Below are positions 11,629 through 23,846 of a DNA stretch of 64,000 nt, one piece after another. Location: the NCBI GenBank assembly GCA_963920525.1, contig OY986437.1, positions 56,926,830 to 56,990,829 on the forward strand, given 5' to 3'. The position numbers and the translations under genes were made by a program. This DNA comes from Dichetophora obliterata. Its lineage: Eukaryota > Arthropoda > Insecta > Diptera > Sciomyzidae. A model generated the notes under the pieces. It was not told the DNA's origin, searched no databases, and saw only the letters and a list, made by a program, of their open reading frames with translations. The number at the start of each line of letters is the position of its first letter. The stretch's first letter is position 1.

Positions 11629-12048
11629 TTAAGGATGTTCACAATTGCGTGGTTTTCAGTGTAGTTAAAAAACCCTGTGTTGTTGCACCACACTTTACCA
11701 AGCGGTTTTTATATATTTTGTTTTACATGAAATCTCTAAAAACCAAAAGTGTAGTAATTTTAAGTAGCCCAATGATATAGTTATTTAACGAACGTGGTTT
11801 TTAATGTTCCATAAGCAACTGATAGGTTGCCAGTTATTTTCTTATTGCAAAAATGGAAGAAGATCAAAATGCAAGTTAAACTATTTTATGGTATAAAGCA
11901 AATTAAATAGTTATTTTATTTGCATAGGAACAAAAAGTTATAGTGGGAGGTTCCCAACCGCAAATTCGATTTTAAAAGGTACTCATTTGTGATATACAAC
12001 TATGGCAAAAAAAAATTTACTATGCCACACAGTTGTGAATACCCTTAT
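11629..12048. mobile_element. MITE with AAGGRTRTTCACAA ends
   Basis: Left TTAAGGATGTTCACAATTGC and right end CAGTTGTGAATACCCTTAT are inverted, imperfect copies of each other; the inner words TGCGTGG and CCACACA continue the pairing. It is about 420 bp and non-coding. Its ends resemble those at 1429-1748 and 61303-61956, suggesting one mobilising transposase family (Harbinger-type would be consistent). Confidence 0.55.
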
Positions 12049-12346
12049 TGTTAATGAACACAAAAACATAAATAATATTAATGACTATCACATTGTATTA
12101 ATTTAACCCTTTCAGTGGAATTTTCCCAATATATTGGACACGTAAGAAAGTAATGTTTACATGCATTTATTTTGAAAAGCTTTTTTTTTAATCAAATTGT
12201 TTGGTTCTATTAAAAAAAAAAAAAAAAGGTGAACCAACATGATAAAAATGCATTTAGAGATATATTTGAAATTAAAGTCAGTTGGATTTTGGTTTCTGTG
12301 GTGAAGAAAAGCAAAAAAAAAATAATGTTTTTTTTTTAAATAACCT

Positions 12347-12690
12347 CGTTATTTATTATGTTGATTTTATATGATTTAAATACAAATTCTAAATGTTTGA
12401 TAGCTTAAATCATACTTGATTTTAAATACAAACTCTAGTTTTTTGATAGATTAAAATCGTTTATTGAGCTTTAGGTCAAAGTTAGAACAATAAATTGTTC
12501 TAACGAAAAAAAAATTAATTAGTTTTTATGATCTATTTAATAATTACATGAATTAAGGTTGTGAGCTTTAGATCAAGTAAGTTTTCAAGAAGGCAACAAC
12601 AACTCTGTATAGAGTCAATAACTTAGCTGACTAGACAGTAGCGATTCCGCATGTTTTTCCGAGATGCATGTTATGTAATGTAACCATATG
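12347..12690 (+). repeat. Dispersed repeat, AGACAG/TTTAAATCATA family, copy 2
   Basis: The first part (TGATTTTATATGATTTAAAT ... TTTAAATCATACTTG) matches 21236-21300. The second part (ACATGAATTAA, GAGCTTTAGATCAAG, AGAAGGCAACAACAACTCTG, GACTAGACAGT) matches 22030-22140 and both arms of 51463-51725. The match ends near 12640. Non-coding. Confidence 0.75.
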
Positions 12691-13264
12691 CACACCTCTT
12701 GTGTTACAAATATACTGTTATAAATTCGTCGAACGTGATTGATTGCATTTTAACATATTTTGTTTAGTAGCTTACAGACATTTACCATACATTAAACGGA
12801 CGGGCCTAGTGGGGCCCAATAGGTTCACTTACGGCCTTATTAAAAAGACGGATCAGTTTGTTCTACGAAAGTAATGCAAATTATTTTAAGTTTGTTTTGT
12901 TACCTCTAGAAAACATAAGCGGCAATTGGAATAAAATATTTCGTCGCTTAAAGCAAAAAAAAATTTAGGACTTCTCAAAGTAAAAATAGGCCTTGAAAAG
13001 CCCAGCTGCACACCCTAGGAAGGGGTATTTTTCTTTCGAAATTTTAATAATAAGTACCTACACTTAACTAAAATGTTAAGTTATTTAAGAAATTATCCCA
13101 ACTGCTACGCATTGCTTAATCATTCTATTTTCATGCGATTGTGTTGCGAACATTTCAATAAACTCCATGTTACTCTCTTTTTTGCTCAGCTAGCACAGCG
13201 CACAAAAAAAAAAGATGGGCCTCGAGCAAGGTGAAAAGTGCGATACATACACGGATAGAAATAA
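12691..13264. other. Sequence upstream of the RTE-like LINE
   Basis: No gene recognised. Part of it may be the 5' untranslated region of the LINE that follows, but the element's 5' boundary cannot be fixed without another copy. Confidence 0.35.
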
Positions 13265-16200
13265 TTTACTATTATTAAGAAGAAAAAAAGCTCAACTGAA
13301 TTATATTTCCCCATCCCCAAATCTGATGACGACTACCGCAAACGAAAAACTGATAATGATTTACGGATATGCACCTGGAATGTCCGAACCCTTAATTGGG
13401 ATGGTGCCTCTATCCAACTGACTGATGTCTTGGAAAAATACAAAGCTGATATCACTGCTATCCAAGAAATGCGATGGAAGGGACAGGGTTGCATTCGGCA
13501 TGCACCCTGTGATATCTACTACAGCGGCCATGCGGAGAAGCACGAGTTTGGATGCGGATTTGTAGTTGGCAAGAGACTACAGCCCCACGTCCTTCGATTC
13601 ACACCTATGAACGAACGACTTGCCATAATCCGCATCAAGGTTCGATTTTTCAATATAAGCCTAATATGTGCGCACGCTCCGACAGAAGACAAGGACGATG
13701 AGATCAAGGTAATTTTCTACGAGCGCCTTGAAAATGCTTACGAGCGCTGCCCCCGCCACGACGTAAAAATCGTGCTTGGTGACTTCAACGCTAAGGTGGG
13801 CAAGGAAAATATTTTTGGTCCAACAGTCGGAAAGTTCAGCCTCCCCGACAACACCTCCGATAACGGAATGAGGCTGATTGACCTCGCCGCAGCACGAAAC
13901 ATGGTCGTAAGTAGCACTAGATTCAGGCATCTCAATATTCATAAAGCCACCTGGATGTCCCCTGATCAAAAAACAAAAAAATCAAATTGATCACGTTTTG
14001 ATCGACGGAAGGCACTCTTCCAGTGTATTGGATGTACGCACGATCCGTGGGGCAAACATTGACTCGGATCACTATCTTGTTGCAGCCAAGATCCGTACAC
14101 GTCTGTGCGCAGCTAAGAATACACGCAACCCTACACAGCTACACAGAGAAAGCTAGACGTCGACAAGCTGCAATCGAAACAGACAGCCGATGCTTTCGCC
14201 ACTCGACTCTCACTCCTGCTTCTAAGCACTCCTCCAATCGATGATATATGCGCGCAGTGGACACACATTTCCAACTCCATGCGTGCGGCTGCTGAAGAGG
14301 TGATTGGCTACCAACGCCCTCGCCGAAACCAGTGGTACGACCAGGAGTGTCGCGACGCCACTGCAGAGAAAGACGCCGCCTACAAAGCCACCCTGCAGTC
14401 GGTTGTAACGCGCGCTGCTAAGGAGCGATACAAAGAAAAGAGGAGGGAAGAGAGACATAATTTCAGGCGGAAAAAAAGAGAGGCAGAAAAGCGCGAGCAG
14501 GAGAAGATTGAGATGTATGGCGATAGGAATGAGGCCCGAAAATTTTTCGAAAAAATAAGACGCCTTGCCGATGGTTTTAAAACCGGGTTTTCTTCCTGCA
14601 AGGATGAAAACGGGAATCTAGTGACAGATGTCCAGAGCACACTGACGTTATGGAGGGAACACTTCTCTAAGCTTCTAAATGGCGACGCTGACAACAATCC
14701 CGCCAATAGAGATGATATTCCGGAAACCCCAAATTTGGATGACAGCGTTGGAGGTTCCGCTGCCCGACTATGATGAAGTTCTGACATCTATAGCTCGGCT
14801 TAAAAATAACAAAGCCGCGGGAGCTGATAGCTTACCTGCTGAGCTGTTTAAGAATGGAGGCGAAGCTCTACTTAAATGCATTCACGAGCTTCTTTGCAGA
14901 ATATGGTCGGAAAAATGCATTCCGAACGATTGGAATATCAGTGTGCTCTGCCCAATCCACAAGAAAGGTGATTCCACTATCTGTGCCAATTACCGTGGGA
15001 TAAGCCTTCTTAATATCGCATATAAGGTCCTGTCGAGCGTTTTATGTGAAAGATTGAAACCCATTGTAAACGAACTGATCGGACCTTATCAGTGTGGCTT
15101 CAGACCTGGAAAGTCCACCATCGACCAGATTTTCACGCTACGACAAATCTTGGAGAAGACTCAAGAAAAACAAGTCGACACCCACCATCTTTTTGTCGAC
15201 TACAAAGCCGCCTTCGACAGCCCAATAAGGAAGCACCTGTACTCCACCATGTCTGAATTTGGTATTCCTGCAAAACTAATACGACTTTGCAGGATGACAC
15301 TGAACAACACCAGCAGCGCAGTTAAAATCGGGAAGGACCTCTCCCCACCATTTATTACCAAACGAGGTTTCAGACAAGGTGATTCCTTATCGTGCGACTT
15401 TTTCAACCTAATGATGGAAAAGATCATCCGAGCTGCTGATCTGAGACGTAGTGGCACAATATTCTACAAGAGTGTTATGCTGCTTGCGTATGCTGATGAC
15501 ATAGATATCATTGGCCATAATACGCGCGAAGTCAGTGCAGCATTTTCCAGATTAGAAAGAGAGTCAAGTCGAATGGGTCTGGCAGTGAATGCAGATAAGA
15601 CGAAATACTTAGTGTCAACAAACAAACAGTCCCAGCGTCTTGGAACCCACGTTACCGTTGACAATACCTCCTTCGAGGTTGTGAAGAACTTCGTTTATCT
15701 GGGATCCAGCATTAATTCAACCAACGACATCAGCATTGAGATCAAACGAAGAATAACTCTTGCCAACAGGTGTTACTTTGGGCTCAGTAGGCAATTGAGA
15801 AGCAGAGCCCTCTCTCGACGAACGAAAATCACGCTCTATAAATCGCTCATCATGCCCGTCCTACTTTACGCATCACAAACCTGGACGCTGACCAGTTTAG
15901 ATGAAAAGACTTTAGGAGCATTCGAGAGAAAGATTCTTCGTAAGATCTACGGACCAATCTGCGTCAATGGCGAGTACCGAATACGGTGGAATGATGAACT
16001 GTATGAGCTGTACGCTGACATCGACATAGTCAAGCGCATTAAAATCGAGCGGCTTCGCTGGCTTGGTCATGTTCAGCGCATGAAAGACGATGCTCCAGTG
16101 AAGAAAACATTCGATTCGGTACCCAGCGGCGGTCAACGCAGAAGAGGACGACCGCATCTTCGTTGGAAAGACCAAGTAGAGGACAACCTGACGAAGCTTG

Positions 16201-16286
16201 GAATTTCCAACTGGCGCCAGCAAGCGAAAGACAGAAATGGCTGGCGCAAATTCTTAGATGAGGCCAAGACTGACCTACGGTTGTAG
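13265..16286 (+). pseudogene. RTE-like LINE polyprotein (endonuclease + reverse transcriptase), frameshifted
   Basis: The APE-type endonuclease starts with RICTWNVRTLNWDGA (13364 on), then AIQEMRWKG, HAPTED and LGDFNAKVG. It shifts frame at about 13985 in an A-rich run to [11 protein letters not shown] and [12 protein letters not shown], shifts again near 14152, and continues through a basic linker. A third shift lies near 14747, where one extra G separates the linker from EVPLPDYDEVLTSIARL. The RT then runs open to 16286: NNKAAGADSLPAELFK, FRPGKSTIDQIF, RGFRQGDSLSCDFF, LAYADDIDIIG (catalytic YADD intact), NFVYLGSSIN, and the C-terminal LRWLGHVQRM. Domain order and C terminus fit the RTE/BovB-like lineage of non-LTR retrotransposons. 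The intact 500-residue RT suggests recent activity; this copy cannot make a full protein. Confidence 0.9.
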
Positions 16287-16293
16287 CGCCAAC

Positions 16294-16309
16294 TAAGTAA
16301 GTAAGTAAG
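16294..16309 (+). repeat. LINE tail: four TAAG repeats
   Basis: Four perfect TAAG units start 8 bases after the RT stop codon. Short tandem repeats instead of poly(A) are typical 3' ends of RTE-type LINEs, so this probably marks the 3' end of the element above with a very short 3' UTR. Confidence 0.75.
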
Positions 16310-16711
16310 AATTATATTTCACTTAACTTTAGTAGAAATCAGAAATTTGAGTTTCTTGCAACAAGAAATTAATTTACTCAGTTATAAAAAAAATTTTCCA
16401 GTATTTATATGCTTAATCTTGAGAAATTATTTTTTTAATGTTGTGGGGCTAAGGGTTTAGTATTAACACCTATTTTTTTTTTTTTGATCTTGAATAGTGG
16501 GTTCAAATCCCATCAGAGACAATTTTTTTTTCTTAATTGCTTTTAGTTTTGTTTTGTTGTTTTTTTTTTTTTGTAGTTTTTGTTTTTTAGTGATTTCGTT
16601 CTATTTTTCTGCATTTATTTCTTATAATAGCAAAGCGAACGCGTTAATTTTTTTACTCTGTGCTCGTACGTTTATTCCAAATGAAGCAAATTAAGCGATG
16701 AATAGTTAACA

Positions 16712-16785
16712 ACAGCAATGGTCGAACGGATAAGCCCATGCACTTACACTCACGCGGCCGAGGTTCAAGTTCCGGATAATGGTAA
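16712..16785 (+). pseudogene. tRNA-like sequence (A and B boxes), decayed
   Basis: TGGTCGAACGG (16719-16729) fits the pol III A box and GGTTCAAGTTCC (16762-16773) the B box at near-tRNA spacing, but acceptor and anticodon stems do not pair properly. Another B-box-like GGGTTCAAATCCC lies at 16499-16511 after a long T-run. Probably SINE heads or tRNA pseudogenes. Confidence 0.4.
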
Positions 16786-18120
16786 TCTTTCATTACAATT
16801 TAATTTAATGTTAATAATACACGTAGAAATCTATTAGCTAAATTTGTATATGAAATTAATCTAGACTTGCGCTTATTTCTCAGCCACTTCAAAATTAAGC
16901 TTGATTTAAGTAATTTTTAATGGAATATTGATTTTGATATTGCAGGAAATATTGAGGCGATATTTTCTGGAATGGGAATTTTGATTGCTCAGCAAAAATT
17001 CGTTTGATATAAGTGGATTTTGACTGGAATATTTAGTTTGATACTTCAGAAAATAATTTATTTGAATCAAGCTTTTCGCTGAGCGCTATCTGTGGCCGCA
17101 ATTTTCTTAATCCCCACTGAATATGAGTATATTTTTCTATCCGTGTATAAATGCAGTGCTGCGCTCCAAAACACAACAAAACAAAAGAAAAGAAAATAAA
17201 AGAAAAGAAGATAATTTTTTATTGCGTTTGACATGTCTTGTCTTTAGGAGATTGATAAAAAACATCCATGCCGAAGCCGCGGACAATTGTGGCCTGCTAG
17301 TGTATCTATATAGATAAAAGTGAATCTACCAAATTAACGTGGACTTACATCACGTTATTTTGGCATCAAAAACACTCACATATATTCAAAATTGTAGAAA
17401 TTTTCAGTACAACGAATTTTTCATAAAACATCTTTACCTAGGAATGAAAAAAAAACGACATGAAAATCAAAATTTGGTCTTTCGATGCAAATATCTCCGC
17501 TGTCCTTTAATATATTTCATTCAAATTTTTTTTTTTTTTTTTTGTTCAAAAGTTCAGGAAAATCACTTCACAAAAATAGGTTGAACTGTAGCATTAAGTC
17601 AGTGTAACTATGTTTTATAATTATGTCAAAAAAGGTCAAAAATATTGACAAAAATTAAACTCAAAAAATGATTCAAAAATTGTTTTTGTTGTAAAAATTA
17701 AATCAATTAAAAATTGCACATCTGGCTACCTTTCAATGAAATAGCATTTATTTGCAAAAATTTTTTCAGCTAAGCGCAAACATTACTTTACTGTTTTTGT
17801 CATCATTTTGATTTTTTCGCTATTTTTTTTTTCCAAAATGTTGTTTTTATAATTTCCAAAAAGAAGTCAAGTCTCAAAAATAATTTATTTGAGAAAATTA
17901 CCCCATATCTCTTTCCAATCAAAAGTTATGGCAAAAAATCTATTTGTTCATACCAGACTATTAATAAAACTGAGTTTTGTTTTAAAATTCTCTATATAAT
18001 TTGAACGTCCCCATTTATCTCTAAGAAAGCAGTTGTGTGTCTAGAGTAATTACAAACATTTTCGTTTATTTTATATTTATCTTCCTAATAGTAATCTACT
18101 GAGTTTTTTGCAAAAACCAA
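16786..18120. other. Non-coding AT-rich stretch
   Basis: No gene or defined element. Includes an AAAGAAAAG-rich purine tract near 17190 and a T-run at 17527-17543. Open frames here are chance. Confidence 0.35.
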
Positions 18121-18150
18121 CAAAATTAACGTTTAGGTTAAACTTAACGA

Positions 18151-18242
18151 AGGCTGAACGTCGTGAAAGAAAAGAGTAACAATATTTGTTGCAAGCATAA
18201 TAAAAATGTATTGCTTATCGTGTCTCGCACCACGTTCAGCCT
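18151..18242. repeat. Short hairpin AGGCTGAACGT / ACGTTCAGCCT
   Basis: A perfect 11-bp inverted repeat with a 70-bp loop. A second pair, AGAGTAACA and TGTTACTC, lies nearby but does not nest. It may be a remnant of a small foldback element; no ends are defined. Confidence 0.35.
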
Positions 18243-18299
18243 ACGTTTTGTGTTACTCAAATTTGCAGTTAGCCTGTTGTAAATGCTTTGGTCGTGGGG

Positions 18300-21235
18300 A
18301 ATGCTTTAAAAATATATATGTACAGTAAAATAAAGCTAATCAAGTGAACGTAATTTCTTTTTCCAATTTGTTCTTCTTGTTGAACTGCCTCTCCCTTTCC
18401 GCTCCTTAGGATTCAAACGGCTCGGGTTCAAGAGCAATCAAACATTCCTTAACACTCTTACCTCAATCTAAAAACAGATTCAAATGATATCAACAGATTC
18501 ATTTAATCCGAAAATAGACTTAACGAAGAAAAACAATTTAACACCATATTTAATCAGATTAAATAGCATCATAATGAGTCAAAGTTTTCGATATGGCAAG
18601 CGTCTCAACCATACTGACCTAACCTTAACTAGCTAAGCTCCAAATATAAATGAGCGATTGCGCTCTTTCATTAAAAATCAGCATTTAGAATGCGGTAAAA
18701 CTCGATAAATCTTTTTAACGATAATAAAAAACAATTAATCCATTTGCTTAAACATTTTAACCTACTGTGCGGACCTGCTGTTGATCTCAAAGACAACAAC
18801 ACACTCACAAACTAAGGCACACTCCCTGTTATAGGAGCTTCAATTACAGCAACAGCTAATTGCATTTCGTAAATCAACTAATTTTAATTTGACGAGGCCA
18901 AAGCCAGTCACCGGCGACCGACGACTTACGCCGTCAAGTTACTGGAGTAGTTTCCGTCAATCAAGCGGATAGCAACAACATTAGCTGAACAGTGTAGAGA
19001 TATTCTTCATCTTGTTTGTGTGCTGTTCAATTTCATTCTCTTTTATTGTAATGTACAGATGCATTCATTTCATTCATTTCAAGTGTTCAATTCAATCCAT
19101 CTTCGCTGTTTGGATTGCGTGCTGTAATCTTGATGCTTACTGCACTTGAAGTTAAAGTCCTTTGGAAATCCGCTCGTCTTGCACACAAAGCCAATTGTCA
19201 GAGCTTGTACCAGGATAGCGTGTCTATGGCTAGGTGAGTGGGTAGTGGGAGTGTGTGTGTGTGTGTTTGTGTGGTGGAAAGGGGACACTGAGTCAGTGTA
19301 TGGGCGGAGTAAAGGCGTTTTAGGGACGAAAAACAGCAAAATAAACATGCAAACAATTAATCAAGTTAGCCAAATTGTTGGTTGAAGTAAGAGTTCAAAT
19401 CGGTTTTGTTGCTGTTGTTGGTGTTGGGTGGAAATTGCTCAAACGATTGTAGCTGTTGCTCAAATTATTCCCGAAGCTGAAGTTGAAGTTGTTTATGTCG
19501 TTGTGGTTGTTGTTGCTGTAAGAACTCATCAGCAGCAGATTCAAGTTTCATTCATTTATTTGCAAATTGTTGGCTTTCTTGATACTGTTGTTCACACGTC
19601 CGTCCGTCTGTATCTTTGTCTTTCTATGTATGCGTGTTGTTGTCGTCTGCCTTAAACAATATTTATCTATGACCACCAGTTTTTCTTGCCGGATTTTAAA
19701 AACTAAATTGGGCTGTCTTCTTAGAATTCTATTTTCTATAAAATAAAGTTTTTGTGAAGAATGTTTTGGGTAAATGCACTCCCCAACACTCCCCTTCTTA
19801 TTTGACAGTTGAAATTAATTATTCTTTAATACAATACAAAGATTTTAACCTTGTGTATCTGTCATGTTTTTGTCAGTTTTCATTACTTTGTATAGCATAG
19901 TTTTAGGCGTGTTTTTCTTTTTTGCGTGTTTGTTGGTGTTTTGATCCTCTCACAAACTATTTGTCATTGAATTCGCTTACTTCGCTTCCTTGTCGCTGCT
20001 GTAAGCGTGAGTTATTAACTGCTTCCTAATGTCTTACCCACATAAGTACTATTTTTCTTTTGGTATTTGGCACTTTGTTTGAAAAATTGTATGTGATCAG
20101 TTGTGACATTTTTATGCTATTTTGAACGAAATCGCTAAACATCTGCGTGAGCAAGACCACACACACTCATAAAAAATCAATTTATAAAACAACAAAAATA
20201 GGCTAGATAATTTACTGTAATTGAATTGCTTAGAATTATTGCCGCGGACAATAAAATGTTTCTTTCTGAGTTTTACAAGTTCATTACGAGCAGCTTAAGC
20301 TCATTAATCTTTGTTTTATGTGCTAAAAAAGACTTGGTAGATTGAGTTACATAATCCTCAGGTTGTGATAATAACGTTAATGCGTCTCTGCGGTTCGTAA
20401 AACAGCCAGCGGCCGTGTTAGCGAGTGGACACCTTAAAGTTCTTCAAATTGTTAAACTAATGAAACTCATCGCATTAGTATACTGTGAAAATAGTATTTG
20501 TAGATAGGGCGAATTCTTATTATTTAGGCAATATTTTAACAAAGGATGAATGAATGGGCTGCAAATTTAAAATAGACATGGGTTAAGTGTTGGACTATTA
20601 ACCTACTTAGAGGTTGGCGTAAGAAAATTTTACCATAATATTGGGAACATTGAATGATATTAAAAGGCAGTTGCAACTTATAATAGAAATATAAGTAATA
20701 GAAAAAGGTTACCCATTGTATTTTGGAGCTGGTTTGGTTGATTTTTTGCTGTTGGCAATAATTGTAGAGCAGTGGAACTTACAAGCACTAGTGCCTTAAA
20801 ATGTCATTTAAAATTTTAGAAGATTTGTGAAATGAAACTCTTAATGACTCTGCTGGAAGTCCTGAAAATAAAACGGAAATTTACATGAGCTGAATTTCAA
20901 GTTTGGTGGCAAGACACGCTGGTCTTATAATAGCTGTAGAGTCTGGAGGCAACCAAAAAATTGCAACTTACTCTCGCAGTTGAGTTCGAAATGTTTGCTG
21001 AAGGTAATAGCTTTCTTGATCTTGTGGTAAAGAGACAATCTTTTTGCCGAAAATGAAAAACTATAACGATGGGGTCAAACCCTTTTTGTCCCCCACAGCT
21101 TAATGCGGTGACTTGACTTCATTACCATTAAGTTTCAGTCCGAATAGGAAAGTTCTTCTGTTCCTCTATAAATTCCATAAATAAATTTTATTTTGGTTCA
21201 GCATTTTCGACTGCTTTATATTATTTTTTTTTTTA
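18300..21235. other. Unique-looking non-coding DNA with simple repeats
   Basis: The least repeat-like part of the first third. It holds a (GT)n tract at about 19250-19277, a GTT/GCT triplet-rich tract at about 19405-19520, and mixed sequence resembling fly intergenic or intronic DNA. I found no exon: the frames at 19146-19385 and 19428-19655 are driven by the simple repeats. Distant regulatory sequence is possible but unsupported. Confidence 0.4.
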
Positions 21236-22200
21236 ATTTTGATTTTATATGATTTAAATAAAAATTCTAAATTTTTGATAGTTTAAATCATACTTGTTTT
21301 TAAATACAATTAAATTTTTAATCTTATATGATACATGGCAGTTAAGAAGAAAATTTCCAGGTTTTAAAAATGTTGGTACCTTTACCAAGGGTAAAGGTAC
21401 CTTTCAAGGGTACCAAAATCAATGAGTAGAAATATAAACAAATATTTTGCAAAGAAGAATTTAATTTCTTCGTTTGCCTTTACTTGTTTATATACCCGAT
21501 ATAAAATAACAGCTGGCAATATTAAAAAAGATACATTTAGTGGCGGTCGTAGCCTAGTGGGTGAGTGCGTGGCCCCTAAGCTAAGGAACTGTGGTAGCCC
21601 GGGTTCAATTCCAGCTCAGACAGAAAGTTTTTTCAATTGAAATTGAACGGCCTCGTCACCTCTCTGCAGACAATGGCAAACCTCAGAGAGTAAAAATTGC
21701 CATGAAAAGCTTCTTAAGAACATAAGCCGTTCGGAGTCGCCATAAAAAACTTAGGTCCAGTTCTCGGTCATTTGTGATCAAACATTTAATAACACGCACA
21801 ACACAATTGATCAATAGAAGCTAGGTCAAAGTCCTTCCAAGGGCTAAAAAGGTTTGTTTATTTATTTATATTTATTTACATTTAGAAAAAGTAGTGATTA
21901 CTTGTCAAAATGTTTAAATACTAGTTGGTACAAATACTATAGGAAAACAATACTAAATTTCACATATATACTGCAAAATTTTATATAAGATCAAAGGACG
22001 ATTTAGCTACACAAATAATATAGTTAAATTATTACTACATGAATTTAATTTTGAGCTTTAGATCAAGCAAGATTTTAAGAAGGCAACAACAACAATTCTG
22101 TATAGAGTCAATCACTTACCTGAGTAGACAGTTTGTTTTGGAAATCGCTACATTTCCTCTTCAGTAGTCTTCGAGTGATTAAGCTGTGATCAACTCACTG
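21236..22200 (+). repeat. Dispersed repeat, AGACAG/TTTAAATCATA family, copy 3, split by a SINE
   Basis: 21236-21300 matches 12347-12410 and 22030-22190 matches 12540-12640 and 51463-51600. Between them sit a near-perfect hairpin (GGTACCTTTACC at 21375-21386 and GGTAAAGGTACC at 21390-21401) and a tRNA-derived SINE at 21540-21850. The repeat therefore predates the SINE insertion. Confidence 0.7.
21540..21850 (+). mobile_element. tRNA-derived SINE, copy B
   Basis: Starts GTGGCGGTCGTAGCCTAGTG (A box TAGCCTAGTGG) and has B box GGGTTCAATTCC at 21601-21612. The body shares TGGCAAACCTCAGAGAGTAA, CATAAGCCGTTCGGAGTCG and ACATTTAATAAC with the minus-strand copy at 8153-8443. It extends further 3' (GCACAACACAATTGATCAAT ... 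TCAAAGTCCTTCC) and ends in a TTTATTTATTTA-rich tail. The 72-codon frame across the tRNA-like head is not a gene. Confidence 0.8.
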
Positions 22201-22694
22201 CTAAAGTCGTATATGATTTCACACATGTTTGAACAAATTCTTAAAAATTTTACGTTTAAATCGGCTTATTAATCATATGACATTTAAAGCAGTAAGCTAT
22301 TTATAGATCATAGCTATCAACTCTTCCAAGGTTGCCATCTTTTCTAGTTGCTTCTTATTTATTTCAATATAAAGGGAGTAAATTATTACTTTAACAATTA
22401 AAAAAGTATCAAGTTTTAACAATACAAATGAAATTTTCCACATAATGCCTTCGTTACGCATACAAATTTCATCACCGAAACCAGATGGTTTGCTTTGCTT
22501 TAATATTAGTTTCTTTTAACAGCCCAAAGTTTGCTTACATTTTTTTTTTTTACAAATTTGGTAGATTGATAAAATTATGAATAAACTGAAGCAACACAGA
22601 TTTCTTTATATGTAAAAATTTGCAACTTCCAATGATTTCAAAATAGTGTTAGGAGGTGGTTTTATTCTATATAAAAAAAATAAACAAATTGGTC

Positions 22695-22752
22695 ATTTCA
22701 GCCCAAGAAAGGACTTTGACCGAGCTTCTATTGATTTATTGTGTTGTGCGTT
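22695..22752 (-). mobile_element. SINE 3' fragment
   Basis: On the minus strand ACGCACAACACAATAAATCA ... AGCTCGGTCAAAGTCCTTTC matches the 3' 55 bp of the SINE at 21540-21850. The remainder is missing or was replaced by the foldback region that begins about 140 bp downstream. Confidence 0.65.
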
Positions 22753-22889
22753 AGGGCGTATCGAATTACAATTTTTTTCAAATTTCACATTCTAAGAGGT
22801 CACAAAAATTGCAATGGGTGGTCAAAATCTCCCAAAAAAAAAATTTTAGAAAAAATAAGGATATATTCCTCTACCGCAAGGACAAAGTT

Positions 22890-23605
22890 ATTTTTTGAGA
22901 AAAAAACAGTAAAAAATCACGATCTCAAAATGCTTTAATTTTTGTAAGAAAAACCACATATGTGTTAAAGCAAAAGTAAATATAAACTTTAACTAACAAT
23001 TTTTTGCCAAACATGATGCTACTCTTGGTTTTTTCCCAAAACGTACTGTGTGAAGGATATTCGAATCTAAAGGTAAACTCAAGATAGCACAGAAGTTTTA
23101 ATTGTTTTCTGATTGTCTAAATTTTGGTGAAATTGATTACAGTTTAAGGCTTTCCTTAAATATGGCGAACAAATAATTTGTATATTTTTCGCATATGCAT
23201 TTTCTTGTTTTGAAGAAATGTATACTTAAATGCAATTTTTTAACTTTTTCAAAAAAATTAATATAAAGTTTTATATCTCGGGCACCAGAAGTGGCATTTG
23301 AAAAATATATTCAAATTATTAATTCGCCAAATTTAAGGAAAACGTCAATACAATAATCAAAATCACCAAAATTTAGACAATCAGATAAGAATCAAAAGTT
23401 CTGTGCTACCTCGAGTGTATCTTTAGATTTGAATATCCTTCACACAGGTTTTTTTGCGTAAAAATCGAGAACGGCCTCGTGTTTGGCGGGATATTGTTAG
23501 TTAAAGTATTTATTTATTTTTACTTTAAGACATATGCAGTTTTTCTGACAAAAATCAAAGCATTTTGAGATAGTGATTTTTTTACTGTTTTTCTTAAAAA
23601 CGGTT
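22890..23605. mobile_element. Foldback (palindromic) element 2
   Basis: Left-arm words AAACAGTAAAAAATCAC, ATCTCAAAATGCTTT, CTTTAACTAACAAT and GTGTGAAGGATATTCGAATC recur inverted on the right as GATTTGAATATCCTTCACAC, ATTGTTAGTTAAAG, AAAGCATTTTGAGAT and GTGATTTTTTTACTGTTTTT, symmetric about 23247. No coding frame. Terminal bases and target duplication are not defined, so ends are within about 10 bp. Confidence 0.75.
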
Positions 23606-23846
23606 TATGTTCTCGAAAATCTTTTTATGGCAGCTAAAAGATTTTTATGGCAATGAATGTGCTAGGTGTATGCAAATATTTATCAGATTCTTTATTCATC
23701 ACAAATATGCTGTACATTAATTTTTGTAATGGGTTAATAATCTATGTACTAAGAACATCACAACTGTAATCATTACATACAATTATGGATTCTTTTATGT
23801 AGTGGGTAAATACTATGTACTACGTGCATCAGAAATATACACATTA
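23606..23846. other. Non-coding spacer with a weak internal duplication
   Basis: GGGTTAATAATCTATGTACT and GGGTAAATACTATGTACT, each followed by CATCA, suggest a diverged duplication of about 75 bp. Nothing else is seen. Confidence 0.3.

Noticed and set aside
14380..14787. 135-codon minus-strand frame
   Set aside because: Antisense shadow of the RTE-like LINE linker region.
19146..19655. Host exons with Val/Cys-rich products
   Set aside because: The frames are produced by (GT)n and GTT-rich simple repeats; no splice-site-bounded, non-repetitive coding stretch was found.
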